A stretch of DNA of 64,000 bases from Sphagnum compactum (taxonomy: Eukaryota > Bryophyta > Sphagnopsida > Sphagnales): NCBI GenBank assembly GCA_965153455.1, contig OZ234499.1, forward strand, positions 8,070,515 through 8,134,514, read 5' to 3'. The notes under the pieces were generated by a model, which saw only the letters and a list, made by a program, of their open reading frames with translations, did not search any database and was not told the origin of the DNA. The position numbers and the translations under genes are program-made. Below are positions 62,301 to 64,000 of this stretch, piece by piece (the stretch's first letter is position 1; each line of letters starts with the position of its first letter).

Positions 62301-62535
62301 CAACAAGAAGTCATGTGTTCTTCAAAGTGTGTTGTGAATGGAAGAAGAAGAAGAAGTAGTAGTAGTAGTAGTAGTAGTGAATTAAACCTCCAAATTTTGG
62401 AGAGGGCGCAGTAGTAGTACTGAAGACGCTCCTGAGCACGCAGCTTTTGCATCCGAACAAAGAGTAGTACTTCTCAGATCCAAGAGTAGTTCCCAAAGTT
62501 TGCGGCATAGTAACAACATTCATGGCCATCGCCAT
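59378..62535 (-). CDS. DUF676-type serine esterase/lipase, possibly decaying gene
   Basis: An alpha/beta-hydrolase of the plant DUF676 (putative serine esterase) family, read from separate exons. Start MAMAMNVV at 62535 and leader to about 62388 (join to the next exon unresolved, so Met at 62099 is an alternative start). About 62099-61867: TWPGGGSWMVGRNP then LLILVHGLNA. About 61716-61625: HVEDELHSQLGDNFLIHG. 61459-61421: GIDLGGK-stop-LADE. 61263-60984: nucleophile elbow FLAHSLGGG then ITIANPHLGLRGSG. 60862-60708: TGQQLFLTDG, PPLLLGMAYN and DGPF. A poorly resolved exon lies in 60500-60347. Ending at 60167: EAYRPAIFSD. 59975-59878: EDMIQGLQQASWQKVDLSFH. 59515-59378: VHHEWLSDDAAGVIAHIID. The family order is complete, but the 39-bp exon has an in-frame TGA and neither flanking junction keeps phase with it. 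Skipping it joins phase-2 ends. Substrate unknown. Confidence 0.78.
62341..62379. repeat. GAA/GTA trinucleotide microsatellite
   Basis: Six GAA steps pass into about seven GTA steps, ending just downstream of exon 1 of the esterase gene. It lies in intron 1 if the donor at 62387-62386 is used. Otherwise it would encode a Tyr/Phe run. Confidence 0.9.
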
Positions 62536-62774
62536 TTTTTTCTCTGTTATCTCTTGTAGAGCACTCAAGCGACGTTGTATTGTATTACCAAAACTGGCAT
62601 ATGACATTAACGAAATCGCGCAACAAAACGGCATCAGCAACGGCAGCAGCAGCCTCTCACCACGAGCTTTGCATGATGGCAATGACAATCAAACCTGTGA
62701 AGAAGAAGGACAAAGAACAAGAACCAGCCTTTTCTTTGCGTGCCTTAGTTACCAACGCCACTGGCAACCTTTTT

Positions 62775-63072
62775 TTTGATTGGCGAAATTTAAAAATTCG
62801 AAATTCGAAAATCAAGTGATTTTGGAGTTTTGCAATCGCCAGAAGTGAGAATTGCCAGAATATTATTTATTAATAAAAATTTGCCAGATTTCTACACTTA
62901 GTTTTTAGGTTGTAGCCAAAATAAAGAAACACGGTTAAAGATTTCTACTCCGCATTTCGTTTGTAGCCTATTTGGCTAAATCTTCCTAGAGATGATCGCC
63001 ACTTTTTCTACTTCTTCCTATGGATGATAGCCACTTTGGCCAGAAACAAGAATTCTTGTTTTTAAAAAAAAC
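62775..63072 (-). repeat. Dispersed repeat copy (reverse), best preserved
   Basis: Begins near GATTGGCGAAATTTAA, then CAATCGCCAGAAGTGAG, GTTGTAGCC, TTTGTAGCCTATTTGGCTAAATC and TTCCTAGAG, and ends with GGATGATAGCCACTTTGGCC. It contains two copies of the CCACTTT end motif (GATCGCCACTTTTTC and GATAGCCACTTTGG). It lies upstream of the esterase gene. Confidence 0.75.
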
Positions 63073-63255
63073 TGGTGCTCTCTAGGCTAGGCTTATGTAG
63101 CTTACTTTGGGGCCACAAATTTGACGACTGAATTCAAGGTGCTGGTCGGAAGCGGGAACCGGAAACCCCACCACAACAACAAGCGACACGGAACCTGAAG
63201 TGGTACTTCCGCCACCTAAGCTTTCCTTCCAGCTTGATTCCCTCGATATGCTAGG

Positions 63256-63271
63256 TACTAGGTACCTAGTA
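63256..63271. other. Perfect 16-bp palindrome
   Basis: TACTAGGTACCTAGTA reads the same on both strands. It is near the left side of a longer imperfect inverted repeat (63320-63390). No function can be assigned. Confidence 0.8.
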
Positions 63272-63319
63272 GGGCTTGAGGTTTTTTGTGGTCCTTTAGC
63301 TTCGTTCGCGTTGTTCTGT

Positions 63320-63390
63320 ACTATGGGACAAAGCCCAGTACCAGACTTCGTGCAGTGGACACTGGGGTCGTACCGGGCCTATTCCATAGT
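63320..63390 (+). other. Imperfect inverted repeat, 71 bases
   Basis: ACTATGG, GCCC and GTAC on the left find their complements on the right in order (GTACCGGGCC then CCATAGT), with small internal mismatches. The loop side contains CTTCGTGCAGTGGACACTGG. It could be a structured RNA or a decayed element. I do not recognise a family. Confidence 0.5.
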
Positions 63391-63676
63391 AAGTACAAGG
63401 TACCTTTGAGTTTCTGATAGCCTTGGGTAGCTCCCAGGAGCCGGTGGGTCGAGGTCACTTCACTTGTGGGGATGATTCTGGCAACTAGTGAGCTCGCCTA
63501 TGGACCTGCTACAAGTTGGAATCAGCAAAGAATGTTAAACACACCCATTCAACTCTGTTAAGGGTGTTAGAAAAAGGGCCTACAGCACCTTATATGGTTC
63601 TGTCACAAGGTTTAACTAAAAATTTGAAAATTTAGAAACAAATAGGTACATCTTGTGCAACTATTTTCAATAGTAG

Positions 63677-64000
63677 GAAGTGGTTGCTCGCCAAGGTTGT
63701 TGCTCGTCCATCCAGTGTTTCGGCCGCAAGAAGACGGCGCTGGCCGTCACCTATTGTTAGCGGGGAAGAGGTTTGATCAAGATCAATGGCTGTCCAATTG
63801 ACTTGGTGGAGCCGGAGATTCTGCGATACAAGCCGTTCGAGCCCATTCTGTTGCTGGATCGTCAGAAATTCGCCGGCGTCGATATGCGTATCCGCGTGAA
63901 GGGAGGAGGACACACCTCGCAAATTTACGCCATCAGGCAAAGCATCGCCAGGGCACTCGTGGCTTATAATCAGAAATTCGTCGATGAGCAGTCGAAGAAG
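63677..64000 (+). pseudogene. RPS16: 40S ribosomal protein S16 (uS9) copy with nonsense codon, truncated by window edge
   Basis: The frame encodes a clear S16/uS9: QCFGRKKTALAVTYC, then [60 protein letters not shown] and FVDEQSKK at the window end. Two lesions are visible. Codon 63758-63760 is TAG where the family has Lys (YCKRG). Upstream the frame runs back to TAG TAG at 63671-63676 without any ATG. S16 is a small-subunit protein with a tail at the decoding centre, so both defects should be fatal unless an upstream exon supplies a start. The GC-rich codon use contrasts with the flanks. Plant S16 genes are often intronless, so lack of introns does not prove retroposition. Confidence 0.8.

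Noticed and set aside
63632-63940. Minus-strand frame of 102 codons
   Set aside because: Antisense to the S16 fragment, whose plus-strand frame is clearly the coding one.
1-64000. tRNA genes, CRISPR arrays, bacterial-type operons or a defence system
   Set aside because: I looked for T-loop motifs and spaced direct repeats and saw none; the window is plant nuclear DNA and the repeats are tandem or transposon-like.

Overview
This is a stretch of land-plant nuclear DNA. It is AT-rich and gene-sparse, with intron-split genes (GT-AG introns mostly of about 80-350 bp), Arabidopsis-type TTTAGGG telomere-like motifs, and plant-only families (COBRA-like GPI protein, DGAT3-like ferredoxin protein). 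The compact introns beside long repeat-filled spacers would fit a bryophyte or another non-seed plant, but that is a weak inference and I could not fix the species.

Layout. (1) 1-6403: no recognisable gene apart from the 3' flank of the next one. (2) 6404-11173, minus strand: complete 17-exon gene for the large subunit of ribonucleotide reductase, with an E2F-like promoter cluster at 11411-11482. (3) About 11.8-20.0 kb: AT-rich spacer with degenerate tandem repeats. (4) 20990-22432, plus strand: two-exon gene for a DGAT3-like [2Fe-2S] protein. (5) 22.4-40.5 kb: a long repeat-dominated interval. It holds a 24-copy minisatellite of about 40 bp, several local tandem duplications, a telomere-repeat palindrome, a possible LINE relic and two miRNA-like hairpins. 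(6) 41119-42894, plus strand: single-exon F-box/kelch protein with Asn-rich inserts. (7) 43-49 kb: repeat spacer. (8) 49239-52384, minus strand: six-exon COBRA-like gene. (9) 53-59 kb: low-complexity DNA, including a Helitron-like insertion nested in an older dispersed repeat. (10) 59378-62535, minus strand: DUF676-type serine esterase gene showing decay in one small exon. (11) 63677-64000, plus strand: fragment of a 40S ribosomal protein S16 (uS9) gene with a nonsense codon and no start, cut by the window edge.

The genes are unrelated housekeeping, cell-wall and lipid genes; nothing suggests an operon-like cluster. The most notable signals are three lesions in otherwise well conserved genes (a missing AG acceptor in RNR1, a stop in a conserved esterase exon, a stop in the S16 copy), the large minisatellite, one unclassified dispersed repeat family with at least six copies here, and the Helitron-like insertion into one of them.
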